64,000 bases of DNA from Nitrospirales bacterium (GTDB lineage Bacteria; Nitrospirota; Nitrospiria; Nitrospirales; UBA8639). The stretch spans positions 1,338,001 to 1,402,000 of the forward strand of contig JALDRJ010000002.1 in NCBI GenBank assembly GCA_031315865.1. The letters are read 5' to 3'. Under the pieces are notes generated by a model, which saw nothing but the letters and a program-made list of their open reading frames with translations, was not told the DNA's origin and did no database searches. The translations under genes and the position numbers were made by a program. Positions 19,627 through 29,013 of the stretch are shown here, one piece after another (within the stretch, counting starts at the first letter, position 1; each line of letters begins with the position of its first letter).

Positions 19627-19664
19627 TAAATTCTTATCGCTTCAATGCGGTGAGATTATAAGTG

Positions 19665-19702
19665 AATGCCGGAAGAGCGTATGTTCTTCCGGCATTTTTT
19701 TT
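19665..19702 (+). terminator. Intrinsic terminator after the PEP-CTERM gene
   Basis: An 11-base-pair perfect stem (ATGCCGGAAGA at 19666-19676 with TCTTCCGGCAT at 19685-19695) around an eight-base loop is followed by a run of eight T. It works in the plus direction only; the minus-strand reading of the stem is not followed by a T run. Confidence 0.9.
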
Positions 19703-19760
19703 GAATCAGCTTAGAGTGGGGGGGAAATCTCTCAGAGAGATGACGTAGACAAACGATGAG

Positions 19761-21023
19761 TTACGATCCGACGGCCGACTTGACCCCCTTGGGGCGTTGC
19801 AAGACTTTCATCGGCTCTCCCGTCCCTCGAATCACTTCTTCCGTGATGAGGACTTCTTCGATTTCCGGATGAGAAGGGATGTCATACATCACCTCGAGCA
19901 TTTTGGATTCAAGAACCGCGCGAAGACCGCGAGCCCCCGTTTTTTGCGCAAGGGCTTTTTTCGCGATCGCATCCAAGGCTCCATCTGAGAACTTCAATTT
20001 GACTTTATCGAGCGACAACAATTTTTGATATTGTTTGACCAATGCATTTTTCGGCTCAGTAAGGATTCGGACGAGCGCTTGTTCATCCAGGTCGTCCAGA
20101 GTGGAAATCACCGGCAGACGCCCGATGAATTCGGGAATGAGCCCATATTGAAGGAGATCCTCTGGCTCAATGTAGGGCAAGAGCGATGTTGAGGCTTTTG
20201 GCGCCTCAGGCTCATTGACTTTGGTTCGAAACCCCATTCGTTTTTGATTGAGTCGTTGTTCAATAATCGCTTCGAGTCCAACGAACGCCCCACCACAGAT
20301 AAAGAGGATGTTGCTGGTGTTGACCTGGATAAATTCCTGATGAGGATGCTTCCGTCCTCCTTGAGGCGGGACATTCGCGACCGTGCCTTCGATTAATTTT
20401 AGGAGGGCTTGTTGGACGCCTTCTCCCGACACGTCGCGGGTAATCGAGGGGCTATCGGATTTTCGGGTGATCTTGTCGATTTCGTCGATGTAGACGATGC
20501 CGTGCTCGGCCCGGTCGACTTCATAGTCAGCGGCCTGGAGGAGTTTTAAGATGATATTTTCAACGTCTTCTCCGACATAGCCGGCTTCGGTGAGCGTCGT
20601 GGCGTCAGCGATCGTAAACGGTACGTCCAGGTATTGTGCCAGGGTTTGCGCAAAGAGAGTTTTCCCAGTCCCTGTTGGGCCGATGATGAGAATATTCCCT
20701 TTCTGCAATTCGATATCATCGAATTCATTGGCCGCGATACGTTTGTAGTGGTTATAGACTGCGACGGAAAGGATTTTTTTTGCGCGTTCCTGACCGATGA
20801 GGTATTGTCCCAGGTATTCCTTAATTTCTACCGGCTTGCGAAGTTTGGATGAAATCTCTTCTTTGGCCTCTTGCCAATCTTCCGAAATGATGTCGTTGCA
20901 GAGTCCGACACACTCATCGCAGATATAGACTGTTGGTCCGGCGATGAGCTTCCGGACCTGGTCCCGGCTCTTCCCGCAGAACGAACAGCGAAGATTGGCG
21001 TCAGATTTCGATTGTTTGGCCAT
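19761..21023 (-). CDS. clpX: ATP-dependent Clp protease ATPase subunit ClpX
   Basis: ClpX unfolds tagged substrates and feeds them to ClpP. The 420 residues include the N-terminal zinc-binding domain (C13, C16, C35, C38), the Walker A motif GPTGTGKT (115-122), Walker B (VYIDEIDKI), and the pore-loop and C-terminal AAA+ subdomain. A GAGGA ribosome site lies six bases before the ATG. It follows clpP with a 29-base gap, so tig-clpP-clpX form the usual minus-strand protein quality-control group. All motifs look intact. Confidence 0.97.
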   Translation of the reverse strand: MAKQSKSDANLRCSFCGKSRDQVRKLIAGPTVYICDECVGLCNDIISEDWQEAKEEISSKLRKPVEIKEYLGQYLIGQERAKKILSVAVYNHYKRIAANEFDDIELQKGNILIIGPTGTGKTLFAQTLAQYLDVPFTIADATTLTEAGYVGEDVENIILKLLQAADYEVDRAEHGIVYIDEIDKITRKSDSPSITRDVSGEGVQQALLKLIEGTVANVPPQGGRKHPHQEFIQVNTSNILFICGGAFVGLEAIIEQRLNQKRMGFRTKVNEPEAPKASTSLLPYIEPEDLLQYGLIPEFIGRLPVISTLDDLDEQALVRILTEPKNALVKQYQKLLSLDKVKLKFSDGALDAIAKKALAQKTGARGLRAVLESKMLEVMYDIPSHPEIEEVLITEEVIRGTGEPMKVLQRPKGVKSAVGS

Positions 21024-21052
21024 GGCCGATCCTCATGAAAGAAAAAAGACGA

Positions 21053-21679
21053 TTATGCTGGCGCTCCATTGGCGGCGTCCTGGTCTGACTTACCTTGCTC
21101 GGGACTGCGTATGATCACTTCGTCGATCAGGCCGTAGACCTTGGTTTCTTCTGCCGACATGAAATAGTCGCGTTCGGTATCGCGTTCGATTTTTTCTAAC
21201 GCCTGTCCGGTATGCTTGACAAGGATATCGTTTAACCGTTCTCGAATTTTGAGGATTTCTCGTGCGTGAATGTCTATTTCCGTGGCTTGCCCTTGAAAGC
21301 CGCCCATGGGTTGGTGAATCATGACCCGGGCATTTGGCAGCGCGTAACGTTTGCCTTTGCTGCCCGCACACAAGAGGAGAGCTCCCATGCTGGCAGCCTG
21401 CCCCAAACAAATTGTCGTGATCGGGGATCGGACGTATTGCATGGTGTCATAGATACCTAACCCGGCCGTCACGCTTCCTCCCGGAGAGTTAATGTAGAGA
21501 TTGATATCCTTTTCAGGGTCTTCAGCCTCCAGGAATAAGAGCTGGGCAATGACGACGTTGGCAAACACATCATCGATGGGAGCTCCTAAAAAAATGATAC
21601 GGTCTTTCAAAAGGCGCGAATAGATATCGTAGGATCGTTCCCCACGAGTCGTTTGTTCGATTACCATTGGGATAAGCAT
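21053..21679 (-). CDS. clpP: ATP-dependent Clp protease proteolytic subunit ClpP
   Basis: ClpP is the tetradecameric serine protease of ClpXP and ClpAP. The 208-residue sequence shows the catalytic triad at S97 (GQAASMG), H122 (MIHQP) and D171 (ERDYF), which is the exact family spacing. A GAGGAGG ribosome site lies upstream of the ATG. About 215 bases separate it from tig upstream; that gap holds no gene. Confidence 0.98.
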   Translation of the reverse strand: MLIPMVIEQTTRGERSYDIYSRLLKDRIIFLGAPIDDVFANVVIAQLLFLEAEDPEKDINLYINSPGGSVTAGLGIYDTMQYVRSPITTICLGQAASMGALLLCAGSKGKRYALPNARVMIHQPMGGFQGQATEIDIHAREILKIRERLNDILVKHTGQALEKIERDTERDYFMSAEETKVYGLIDEVIIRSPEQGKSDQDAANGAPA

Positions 21680-21895
21680 ACGGTCGATTCCTCCTCAGAG
21701 TTCTTATCGGTTTTCACATAAGTGTTTCTTAACGATCCGTGGAATTGGCCCATGCGACTCATTAATGAGCAATAGTGCTGGCTTGCCTAGCACTGTTTTT
21801 GCTGACCGACATCGTTGACAGCCTTGTTTTTCTAATGTGCCGAACGACAGTTGGCCAAATTCGTCATTCAAGGTTACGTGGTTCGAGTCTTTTCG

Positions 21896-23215
21896 TTACC
21901 CTTGGACGACAGAAAATTCATAGACCAATTGCAGGGCTTTTTCCGCGAGAAGGCGTTCACGAAATTCTTCTCGAGATTGTTGCCCTCCAGCCTCGACCAT
22001 CTTTCGTACTTCCTCCAGGGGAAGCTTGACCTGTTGCGCCAGTCGAGCCATTTCCGCCTCGATATCATCATCTTCAACCGTGAGTCCCTCCTTCTCGGAA
22101 ATGCTTTCCAGGATGAGACCGAGCTTGACGCGCTTCTTGGCCTCTGGCTGAAGTTCTTGTTGAAGACGCTTGACTTCTTCTTGAAGTTTCAAGGGGTCGT
22201 CGATGCTCCCCTTACTTTTTTGCTGTTCCCGAAGCATTTTTTGGCGAACCATGGTTTGAAGTTCGCGGTCAATGAGGGGTTCAGGGATGTCGAAATGGTG
22301 CATCTGAACGAGCCGGTCGATAACCTGTTCTTTATACCCGTCTTCGATGTCGCGTTTGAGCAGGGTCTCGAATTGTTCTCTGATCGAATTGCGTAATTGC
22401 TCAAGAGTTTCATACTCTCCGCAATCTTTGGCAAACTCATCATCGAGCTCAGGCAACGTTTCCTGTTTGATGGCATCAATCGTGAAGGAAAACGTAACGG
22501 TTTTGCCCGCTAACCGTTCGTCGGGATGATTGGCCGGGTATTCTTGTTTGATATCGACTCGCGAACCGGCAGTTTGTCCGATCAAGTGCTCTTCGGCTTC
22601 GACGCCAAGGATTGGAGTTTTTGAGCCAATCTTGTGGGAATATCCGGTTTTTTTGGTGCCTTCAACCGGCTGACCATCGAGTAACCCCTCTAGCGTCATG
22701 ATCGCGTGCATTCCTTCTTCCAGTTTGGCGCCTTCTGGTGCGGCGTCAAGCTGAGCATGTTGCTCCCGTAGATTCGCTAAGGCCTGGTCGACTTGTTCGT
22801 CGGTTACGGTTCGTGTATCGGGTTTGAGCGATATCGGATTTGGTGGCCGGTAATCACCGAGGGTGATCGTCGGCTTAATTTCGACGGTGGCGGTAAATGT
22901 GAAAGGGGAATTTCGTTGTATTTTCAGACGTTCAAACGGCGGAATTTCGACGACAACGGGTACCACTCCGGCTTCTTTGACCGCTCGTTGATAATAATCC
23001 GGGACGATCCGTTGTACGACATCTTGAGCAACCATCTTGGAGTAGCGTTTTTCTAAGATAGCCACTGGGGCTTTGCCAGGCCGAAATCCTGGGACTCGGA
23101 CCTGCCGTTTCAGTTCCCCATACACCTTTTGGAATTCGTTATTGACGGCATCTTCCGGGACTTCAATCTTTAATGCTCGTTTGACTGGTCCTAATTCGGT
23201 CATTTCCATTTTCAT
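21896..23215 (-). CDS. tig: Trigger factor
   Basis: Trigger factor is the ribosome-bound chaperone that receives nascent chains at the exit tunnel. The 439-residue product shows the N-terminal ribosome-binding signature (VRVPGFRPGKAP, about residues 38-49), the FKBP-type peptidyl-prolyl isomerase domain (about 150-240), and the long helical C-terminal domain (about 260-439) rich in Glu, Gln and Lys. A GAGGAG ribosome site lies ten bases before the ATG. It heads the tig-clpP-clpX group, a very common order. Confidence 0.95.
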   Translation of the reverse strand: MKMEMTELGPVKRALKIEVPEDAVNNEFQKVYGELKRQVRVPGFRPGKAPVAILEKRYSKMVAQDVVQRIVPDYYQRAVKEAGVVPVVVEIPPFERLKIQRNSPFTFTATVEIKPTITLGDYRPPNPISLKPDTRTVTDEQVDQALANLREQHAQLDAAPEGAKLEEGMHAIMTLEGLLDGQPVEGTKKTGYSHKIGSKTPILGVEAEEHLIGQTAGSRVDIKQEYPANHPDERLAGKTVTFSFTIDAIKQETLPELDDEFAKDCGEYETLEQLRNSIREQFETLLKRDIEDGYKEQVIDRLVQMHHFDIPEPLIDRELQTMVRQKMLREQQKSKGSIDDPLKLQEEVKRLQQELQPEAKKRVKLGLILESISEKEGLTVEDDDIEAEMARLAQQVKLPLEEVRKMVEAGGQQSREEFRERLLAEKALQLVYEFSVVQG

Positions 23216-23441
23216 GGAACGGTTACTCCTCTACAGCTAACGTGACCCCGTGGTAAATAATGAGTGTATAGTAAAAAAAAGCTTATGGCTAAGCCTCGAT
23301 AAATTTCATGGATATTCCGATGCCCACATTGACGACTGGAGCAGAGGGCTCGTAAAAATGTGGATAAAAGCCGTTGAACATTCTGAAACATCCTGAAAGG
23401 TTTCCACTCCGTTCTCTAGATGAGATCATCAACGAGTCTGG

Positions 23442-23524
23442 TGGTGCGAGAGGGGGGACTTGAACCCCCACGGTTGCCCACAAGATCCTAAGTCTTGCGC
23501 GTCTGCCAGTTCCGCCACTCTCGC
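23442..23524 (-). tRNA. tRNA-Leu (anticodon UAG)
   Basis: The minus strand folds into a cloverleaf with acceptor arms GCGAGAG/CTCTCGC, anticodon stem CAAGA/TCTTG around the loop CTTAGGA (anticodon TAG), a long variable arm as expected for Leu, the T loop TTCAAGT, and an encoded CCA (23442-23444). Length is 83 bases with CCA. Confidence 0.95.
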
Positions 23525-23706
23525 ATACCGTCCGTTGTCCGCTTATTCTCAAAAGCGCAAGTGCGTATTCTAAAGGAAAATGAGAGGTAGAGGAAAGCCG
23601 GAAAACGACGAGTTTGCAGGCTTCTCGAATGTGGAGAATAGCAGAGTTGAATGAGTTTAGACGAGTCTGGTGTTCTTCTTCTTGCCAGAAATCGCCGAGT
23701 TAGAGT

Positions 23707-23967
23707 ATGGTAGCATCTCATATGGCACTGAAACGTCTCTACCAAGATATTTATCGCTCGTTTCGGGAATCCCGGAAAAATTATAAGGGATACGACTTTC
23801 ACCAATCCCCGAATGAAAGCGTTCCCCCACATCAAGTGACATTCAAGGAAAAACTTAAATGGTGGACGATCAACCGTCCCAGCCGGCTCAAATCGATTGA
23901 ACAAGAACGCGACCGGCTTCAGCAAGAAATCGTCGGGCTGAAGCACCCTTCCCAAACTTCTCAGTAG
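23707..23967 (+). CDS. Small protein of unknown function with C-terminal coiled coil
   Basis: An 86-residue, basic, soluble protein. The last third (RLKSIEQERDRLQQEIVGL) looks like a short coiled coil; the front part is rich in Lys, Arg and aromatic residues. No known family is recognised. It ends 17 bases before the next plus-strand gene, which hints at co-transcription. There is no strong ribosome site before ATG 23707 or before the in-frame ATG 23722 (MALKRLY), so the start is uncertain. An overlapping antisense frame is not credible because it runs into the tRNA-Leu gene. Confidence 0.5.
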   Translation: MVASHMALKRLYQDIYRSFRESRKNYKGYDFHQSPNESVPPHQVTFKEKLKWWTINRPSRLKSIEQERDRLQQEIVGLKHPSQTSQ

Positions 23968-23984
23968 ATTGCAGCGTCTGTTTC

Positions 23985-24797
23985 GTGTCAGAGTTCATTC
24001 ACGCGACGATCCAACTCTATACACAAGCCTTTGCCGCCACGATCCAATCGTTTCGCCGGGGTTGGATGTTAGTCGTCGTGGTCCTGGGGTGTGCCCTGTT
24101 GATGTTCATGGCCACTCTCATGGTTTCCTCACTCGGCATGATAGGAGGATTGATCCTTGGCGCTGCGAATGCCTTTCTGATTGGCGTGATATTGCAGTTA
24201 CTCGAACTTGTCGTGTTGGGTGCCCGGAAGATTAAATGGAACGATGTTCCACAGAGCGCAGGCCAGTATTTCTGGGATGTGATTTCTGTCGGCTTTCTCG
24301 TGTGGTTTCCGCTCATGTTTCTCCAAATGGCCTTGCAGGCCAATCCTTACCGTGCGGTCTTGACGACGGCTGTCTTTTTTCTGGTGTTCGTGATTTTGAA
24401 TCCCGTGCCTGAAATCATCTATCAACGCCGGCAGGGATCGGCTCTTGAAGTGGTTCGAGAGAGTTACGAATTTGTGCTCGAAAACTGGATCGAGTGGTTT
24501 TTGCCGGTGGCGGTACTGTTGGCCCCGTTCGGCCTGACGTTTTTTTTCGAGTTTTCCAGCCAGGCAGGGATGAGAGGGGGACTTGATTTCTTTAACATTT
24601 TATCCGTGCCTTTTCAGTTGTTATCAGGTTGGTTACAGTATTTTGGCGTTTCGGATACCGTCAGTTTCGTCCTGACTCTCCTCTGTACGCCCTTACTGGG
24701 AGTGCTGATACTGATTTTTCGCGGCCATTTGTTCAAAGCCCTGCATGGGTCGACCCGTCGTCAACGACGTTTTCAAGCACGAATGCAATCAAAGTGA
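23985..24797 (+). CDS. Multi-pass membrane protein of unknown function
   Basis: The 270-residue protein has about six hydrophobic segments (around residues 27-50, 54-78, 98-118, 122-142, 168-190 and 218-245) and a basic C-terminal tail (STRRQRRFQARMQSK). No catalytic motif is visible, and no family is recognised with confidence; it resembles the uncharacterised inner-membrane proteins often found beside core operons. A GTG start 17 bases after the preceding small gene is proposed, without a strong ribosome site. It is followed by tRNA-Ser after 154 bases. Confidence 0.7.
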   Translation: MSEFIHATIQLYTQAFAATIQSFRRGWMLVVVVLGCALLMFMATLMVSSLGMIGGLILGAANAFLIGVILQLLELVVLGARKIKWNDVPQSAGQYFWDVISVGFLVWFPLMFLQMALQANPYRAVLTTAVFFLVFVILNPVPEIIYQRRQGSALEVVRESYEFVLENWIEWFLPVAVLLAPFGLTFFFEFSSQAGMRGGLDFFNILSVPFQLLSGWLQYFGVSDTVSFVLTLLCTPLLGVLILIFRGHLFKALHGSTRRQRRFQARMQSK

Positions 24798-24951
24798 GGC
24801 ACTTGGCCATATCGGTTAGGCTTCCGTCAGGTTTTGTCTGATTGCCGGCTATGTGGGAGATATTCCGGAGATATCACTTGGTGTCTCGCTTGTCGCCCCG
24901 TTGACCCCATGGTAAGATCGCTCGTTTTTGTCGCTCAATATGTTATATCAC

Positions 24952-25042
<91 letters not shown>

Positions 25043-25095
25043 GTAGTTTGTTAAGAATAGACTTACAGTAACAACTTGATGTGTTCTTAGAGAAA

Positions 25096-25197
25096 GGGGC
25101 TGGGCCCTGTGCAACAGAATCCTGTGAACCCCGCCAGGTCCGGAAGGAAGCAACGGTAAGCAGGCTAGTCTGGGTGCCGCAGGATCACCTGGCCCCG
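25096..25197 (+). ncRNA. ffs: Signal recognition particle RNA (4.5S)
   Basis: The conserved apical hairpin is plain: GTCCGGAAGGAAGCAAC (the GGAA tetraloop and asymmetric loop bound by Ffh) preceded by GAACCCCGCCAG. The ends GGGGC and GGCCCC pair to form the base of the long hairpin, and a T run (25199-25205) follows. It is the short bacterial form of about 102 bases, lying between tRNA-Ser and dnaX, a common order. Confidence 0.95.
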
Positions 25198-25230
25198 GTT
25201 TTTTTAGGGAACGTTTCACGTTGATTTGAG

Positions 25231-27066
25231 ATGTCTACGGAATATCAAGTTTCAGCGAGAAAGTACCGTCCCGGGAGCTTTGCCCAGGTTGTGGGGCAAC
25301 CTCACGTGGTCCAAACCATCAAGAACGCGATTGGTCGTGACCGTATCGCTCATGCCTACGTATTTTCTGGAATGCGGGGAGTTGGGAAAACGACGGTCGC
25401 GCGTATTGTCGCCAAAGCCCTGAACTGTGAAAAAGGGCCCACGAGCGAACCCTGCGAGAGCTGTGATAGTTGCGATGAGATCACGCGAGGGCAATCAGTC
25501 GATGTGATTGAAATCGATGGGGCATCGAACACAGGGGTGGATGATGTTCGTGAATTACGCGAGAACGTCAAGTTTTCGCCTTTCCGCGGGAAATACCGGG
25601 TGTACATCATCGATGAAGTGCACATGCTCTCAAACTCCGCCTTCAATGCGCTGCTGAAAACCCTGGAAGAACCGCCGAATCATGCCGTGTTTATCTTTGC
25701 CACCACCGAAGTCCACAAGATTCCGGCGACCATCTTGTCCCGTTGCCAGCATTTCACGTTTCGCCGGATTTCACGGTTAGAGATTATTCGTCAATTACAG
25801 CATGTGGCCTCCCAAACCGGAACGGCCATCGAAGAGAAAAGCCTTGCTGTAATTGCCCGGGCAAGCGATGGAAGTATGCGAGATGCTCTGAGTTTATTGG
25901 ATCAAGCGATCGCGTTTGGAGGCGAGCAGGTCAGACATGAAGATCTTGAGGCCTTGTTGGGGTCCGTCCCTGATGAGTTGGTGCGGAGTCTCGTGCAGGC
26001 CGTGATTTCCCAGGATGCGGCGGCTGGTATCGACAGTGTGGGGCAGGCCTTCGCTCAGGGCTATGATCTTCGCCTCTATTGCCGGGAAGTCGTTGAACGG
26101 CTTCGTAACGTGTTGGTCGCCGCGGTGGTCTCGTCACCAGAACAGGTCCAAAGCTTGATCGAGCTGCCGGCCGAAGAGGTCGAAACCACGATAGCTCAAG
26201 CCCGGGAGGTTAGCGAAGCTTTTCTGCAAGGCGCATTCGACGTGTTTACCAAAGCTGAAGATCGCATGCGAATGAGCGCCCATCCACGCTTTTTGTTAGA
26301 AGCCGCTGTGGTGCAGGCTACGCTTTTCGATCAAGGCGCACAACGTGTAGAACCACAGTCCCAGCCAGCTGGGACCGGGGAGGCCGCGGGAATCTCAAAA
26401 TTTCAGCAGACGCCTTCAACCATTTCAGACAAACCCAAAGCCATATCCAGCCAGAAACCTGAACGCACTCAGCCCGTTCGCCAACACATTCAGACCTCGC
26501 CGAATTCTCCTGCTCGTGACAGTCTTCAGGTGGACCGTAAGATGGCAGCGCGGCCGATGGAACAGCGTAAGCAAGAACCTCAAAAACCTCCGTCGCAAAT
26601 CCCGAGACAAGAAGTGTCCAGCCTGGCCGCCTCACCGACTTCAGAAAAATCATCGGTTGATTGGGGCAAGGTCATGGATCGATTAATGGAAGATCACCCC
26701 AATATCGGGACATTCGTCGAAATGGGGACATTGGTTCAAGTCGATCCAGAGCAGGTCGTCATCGGCTACCCCAAGCATGCGTCGGTGGCACGATGGCGTA
26801 CGGATAAACCGGAGAATCGAGCGTTGGTGGCCAAGGTCTGCCAACAGGTCGCGGGGCACGCGATAAACGTCCGTGTGGTTGAACTCGAAAGCTCACAAGC
26901 CACAGCCATGACGATCGGGCAAACGCGGGCGCAAGAACAAAATAAGGAAGATCAAAGTCTGATTGACGAAGCGCGTACGAATCCCATCGTGAAACAAACC
27001 CTTGAGATGTTTGGCGGAGAAGTGGTGTCTGCCCGCCGTCTTTCGCCAAAAGAGGAGAATGTGTAA
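25231..27066 (+). CDS. dnaX: DNA polymerase III subunit tau/gamma
   Basis: DnaX is the clamp-loader ATPase of the replicase. The 611-residue product starts with the family-typical YQVSARKYRPGSF, then Walker A (GMRGVGKTT), the zinc module (CEKGPTSEPCESCDSC), the DEAD-like Walker B (IIDEVHMLS), and sensor SRCQHFTFRR. After the AAA+ and collar domains, a Pro/Gln-rich linker (about residues 375-470) leads to a C-terminal tau-like domain (about 475-590). I saw no obvious slippery A run for a gamma frameshift. The TAA overlaps the ybaB start by one base. Confidence 0.96.
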   Translation: MSTEYQVSARKYRPGSFAQVVGQPHVVQTIKNAIGRDRIAHAYVFSGMRGVGKTTVARIVAKALNCEKGPTSEPCESCDSCDEITRGQSVDVIEIDGASNTGVDDVRELRENVKFSPFRGKYRVYIIDEVHMLSNSAFNALLKTLEEPPNHAVFIFATTEVHKIPATILSRCQHFTFRRISRLEIIRQLQHVASQTGTAIEEKSLAVIARASDGSMRDALSLLDQAIAFGGEQVRHEDLEALLGSVPDELVRSLVQAVISQDAAAGIDSVGQAFAQGYDLRLYCREVVERLRNVLVAAVVSSPEQVQSLIELPAEEVETTIAQAREVSEAFLQGAFDVFTKAEDRMRMSAHPRFLLEAAVVQATLFDQGAQRVEPQSQPAGTGEAAGISKFQQTPSTISDKPKAISSQKPERTQPVRQHIQTSPNSPARDSLQVDRKMAARPMEQRKQEPQKPPSQIPRQEVSSLAASPTSEKSSVDWGKVMDRLMEDHPNIGTFVEMGTLVQVDPEQVVIGYPKHASVARWRTDKPENRALVAKVCQQVAGHAINVRVVELESSQATAMTIGQTRAQEQNKEDQSLIDEARTNPIVKQTLEMFGGEVVSARRLSPKEENV

Positions 27067-27395
27067 TGTCCAAAAACCCATTCGGCAATATGAGCAATCT
27101 GTTGAAACAAGCCCAGGCGATGCAAGAGCAAATGGGGAAAATTCAGGCTGAAGCGGCCACGAAAGAAGTTGAAGCCTCCGCCGGCGGCGGTATGGTCACC
27201 GTCCGGGTGACCGGAGCCATGCAGGTTGCCAAGGTGATGATTGATCCGGAGGTGATGAAGTCGGAAGATCGGGATATGCTGCAAGACTTGCTGGTGGCGG
27301 CGACGAATGAAGCATTGCGAAAAGCCAAGGATATGATGGCGGAAGAGATGAAGTCCTTGACCGGCGGTATTGGGATCCCGGGGCTCTCATTATAA
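27066..27395 (+). CDS. ybaB: Nucleoid-associated protein YbaB/EbfC
   Basis: A 109-residue member of the YbaB/EbfC family of small DNA-binding proteins that form dimers with a 'tweezer' shape. The N-terminal NLLKQAQAMQEQMGKIQ and the central VEASAGGGMVTVRVTG segments are diagnostic. It overlaps the dnaX stop by one base and lies 11 bases before recR, the common dnaX-ybaB-recR operon. This fits a role around replication and repair. Confidence 0.95.
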   Translation: MSKNPFGNMSNLLKQAQAMQEQMGKIQAEAATKEVEASAGGGMVTVRVTGAMQVAKVMIDPEVMKSEDRDMLQDLLVAATNEALRKAKDMMAEEMKSLTGGIGIPGLSL

Positions 27396-27406
27396 AGAAA
27401 GGGATT

Positions 27407-28045
27407 ATGGCCACCCATCTTGCAGAAAAAGGTCCTGGGACAAGCGGACAGCGGAGTGGATTTCTTGCACGCTTAGCCAAAGAATTTGTGCGGCTTCCTG
27501 GCATCGGTCAAAAGACGGCCCAACGCTTAGCCTTTCACATCATGAAAGCTGAAAAGAACGAGGCACTTCGCCTCGCCGATGCGATTCGTGATGTCAAAGA
27601 ACGCGTGACGTTTTGCACGCAATGCCGGAACATTGCGGAAGATGCACTCTGTGAAATTTGTCTCAACCCCAAGAGAGACCGGACCAAAATTCTCGTAGTC
27701 GAGGAGCCGAGCACTCTTCACGCCATTGAACACAGCAAGGCCTTTCACGGTCTGTACCATGTGCTGTTTGGGTCGCTGTCTCCGTTAGATGGAGTGGGCC
27801 CTGCAGACATTCGGGCGCATGAATTAGAGGAACGCGTTAAATCGGGCGAGATCCAAGAGGTCGTCATTGCTACGAACCCGACGATAGAAGGGGAAGCCAC
27901 TGCGATTTATCTCACCAAGCTGTTAAGACCGCATGGCGTCCGCGTGTCGCGGATTGCCTATGGCATTCCCGTGGGTATGGACATCGAATATGCAGACGAA
28001 GTGACATTGCTCAAATCCATTGAAGGCCGACGCGAGCTCACGTAG
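27407..28045 (+). CDS. recR: Recombination protein RecR
   Basis: RecR helps RecFO load RecA at gaps. The 212-residue protein has the N-terminal helix-hairpin-helix (LPGIGQKTAQRLAFH, about residues 29-43), a Cys4 zinc finger (CTQCRNIAEDALCEIC, about 70-85) and the TOPRIM domain with VVEEPSTLHAIE and ATNPTIEGEATA. A walker-like C-terminal element (ARGIP-type, here AYGIPVGMDIEYAD) is present. A short N-terminal extension (about 12 residues) precedes the usual start. It is the last gene of dnaX-ybaB-recR. Confidence 0.96.
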   Translation: MATHLAEKGPGTSGQRSGFLARLAKEFVRLPGIGQKTAQRLAFHIMKAEKNEALRLADAIRDVKERVTFCTQCRNIAEDALCEICLNPKRDRTKILVVEEPSTLHAIEHSKAFHGLYHVLFGSLSPLDGVGPADIRAHELEERVKSGEIQEVVIATNPTIEGEATAIYLTKLLRPHGVRVSRIAYGIPVGMDIEYADEVTLLKSIEGRRELT

Positions 28046-28130
28046 TCGCCTTTGTCGGTAGGGAATGGGCTTTCGTGTCGATCGTATATGACGAGCCCCT
28101 TGAAGCGACTCACTTGAAGTTAGGGCTGGG

Positions 28131-28859
28131 CTACATTTCTACTCCTAGTAAAGATGCGAATTGGGTAAGGTCGGCTTTCCAATCTCGCTCAAAATTCCCT
28201 TCGGCTTTCGCGAACACAACCAATTCTTTTACCGCCAGTTTACGAGTTGTCTCGTTCTTGATCTCGTCTGCAAAAAGTTTGGGGAACATAAATCCCTGAG
28301 TGATGCGAACGAGGTTTTCCTGCTCTGTCGCAGAAAGCCCGAGATGCTTCAAGGCCTTGGTGAATCTTTTCAACCCGGGGTCTCTTGTTTGATCGATGGC
28401 ACAGGCCAACAGTCCTCCTATATTGTATCGATCGAAATCGGAGAATTCCTCACGTTTTGTGGCCTTCGGCTGAGGAGAAGCTTTGGGCGTTGATGCACGG
28501 TCTTGGGAAGATGTTCGCCGAGCCGGCGCTGGGGCTTTGGGGGATTTTTTAAGAGATTTCTTGGCAGAAGCCGTTGGCTGTGCTTGAGCGGCGGTTTTCT
28601 TCGGTTTCGCGGCTTTGCTTGGCTGAGTTGCGGACGTTTTCTTCTCTGAAGATGCGCTCGACTTCTTGGCGGGTTTTTTCGCGGGTGAAGGTCTCTTCGG
28701 GGATTTAGAGGGCTTTGGCTTTGCCGTTGCGACCGTTTTCTTTTTTACTGTCGAGACGGCTGACTTTTTAGGGCCGGCAGCCTTTGTCTTGGCCTTTGCC
28801 TTGCTTGTTGTTGCAGCTATCTTCTTGCTCGACGCGCCGGCGACTTTCTTCTTTGCCAT
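28131..28859 (-). CDS. Lys/Ala/Pro-rich (histone H1-like) tail protein with helical C-terminal domain
   Basis: The 242-residue product has a low-complexity N-terminal part (about residues 1-135) of repeating KKA, AKK, SKK, KPK and SPK words, very basic and disordered like eukaryotic histone H1 and the bacterial H1-like proteins. A compact, mostly helical domain follows (about 140-242), with acidic and hydrophobic positions (DFDRYNIGGLLACAIDQTRDPG and on). It loosely recalls TerB-like domains, but that is inference. A nucleoid-binding role is plausible for the tail. The frame continues upstream of the chosen ATG, which has AAAGGAG at the right distance. Confidence 0.75.
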   Translation of the reverse strand: MAKKKVAGASSKKIAATTSKAKAKTKAAGPKKSAVSTVKKKTVATAKPKPSKSPKRPSPAKKPAKKSSASSEKKTSATQPSKAAKPKKTAAQAQPTASAKKSLKKSPKAPAPARRTSSQDRASTPKASPQPKATKREEFSDFDRYNIGGLLACAIDQTRDPGLKRFTKALKHLGLSATEQENLVRITQGFMFPKLFADEIKNETTRKLAVKELVVFAKAEGNFERDWKADLTQFASLLGVEM

Positions 28860-29013
28860 GAACACTCCTTTCCGTGGAGACAGGTTGCTATTGAAGGACC
28901 ATGCACTCGCATACATACCCCAGCACGCTCGGAACTATAACGGGACATCCTTTATCGAGCAAGTGGTCTATCATGCTTGATAAGAAAAACGAGACCAATG
29001 CCTCATCGCCTCA

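Noticed and set aside
21774-21800. Hairpin AGTGCT/AGCACT followed by five T on the plus strand between clpP and tig
   Set aside because: Looks like a terminator, but both flanking genes are on the minus strand and no plus-strand gene ends there.
23488-23955. 155-codon minus-strand frame over tRNA-Leu
   Set aside because: It reads through the tRNA gene and overlaps the more plausible small plus-strand gene.
25231-27066. Programmed frameshift in dnaX producing gamma
   Set aside because: I saw no A-rich slippery heptamer with a downstream stem in the expected region.
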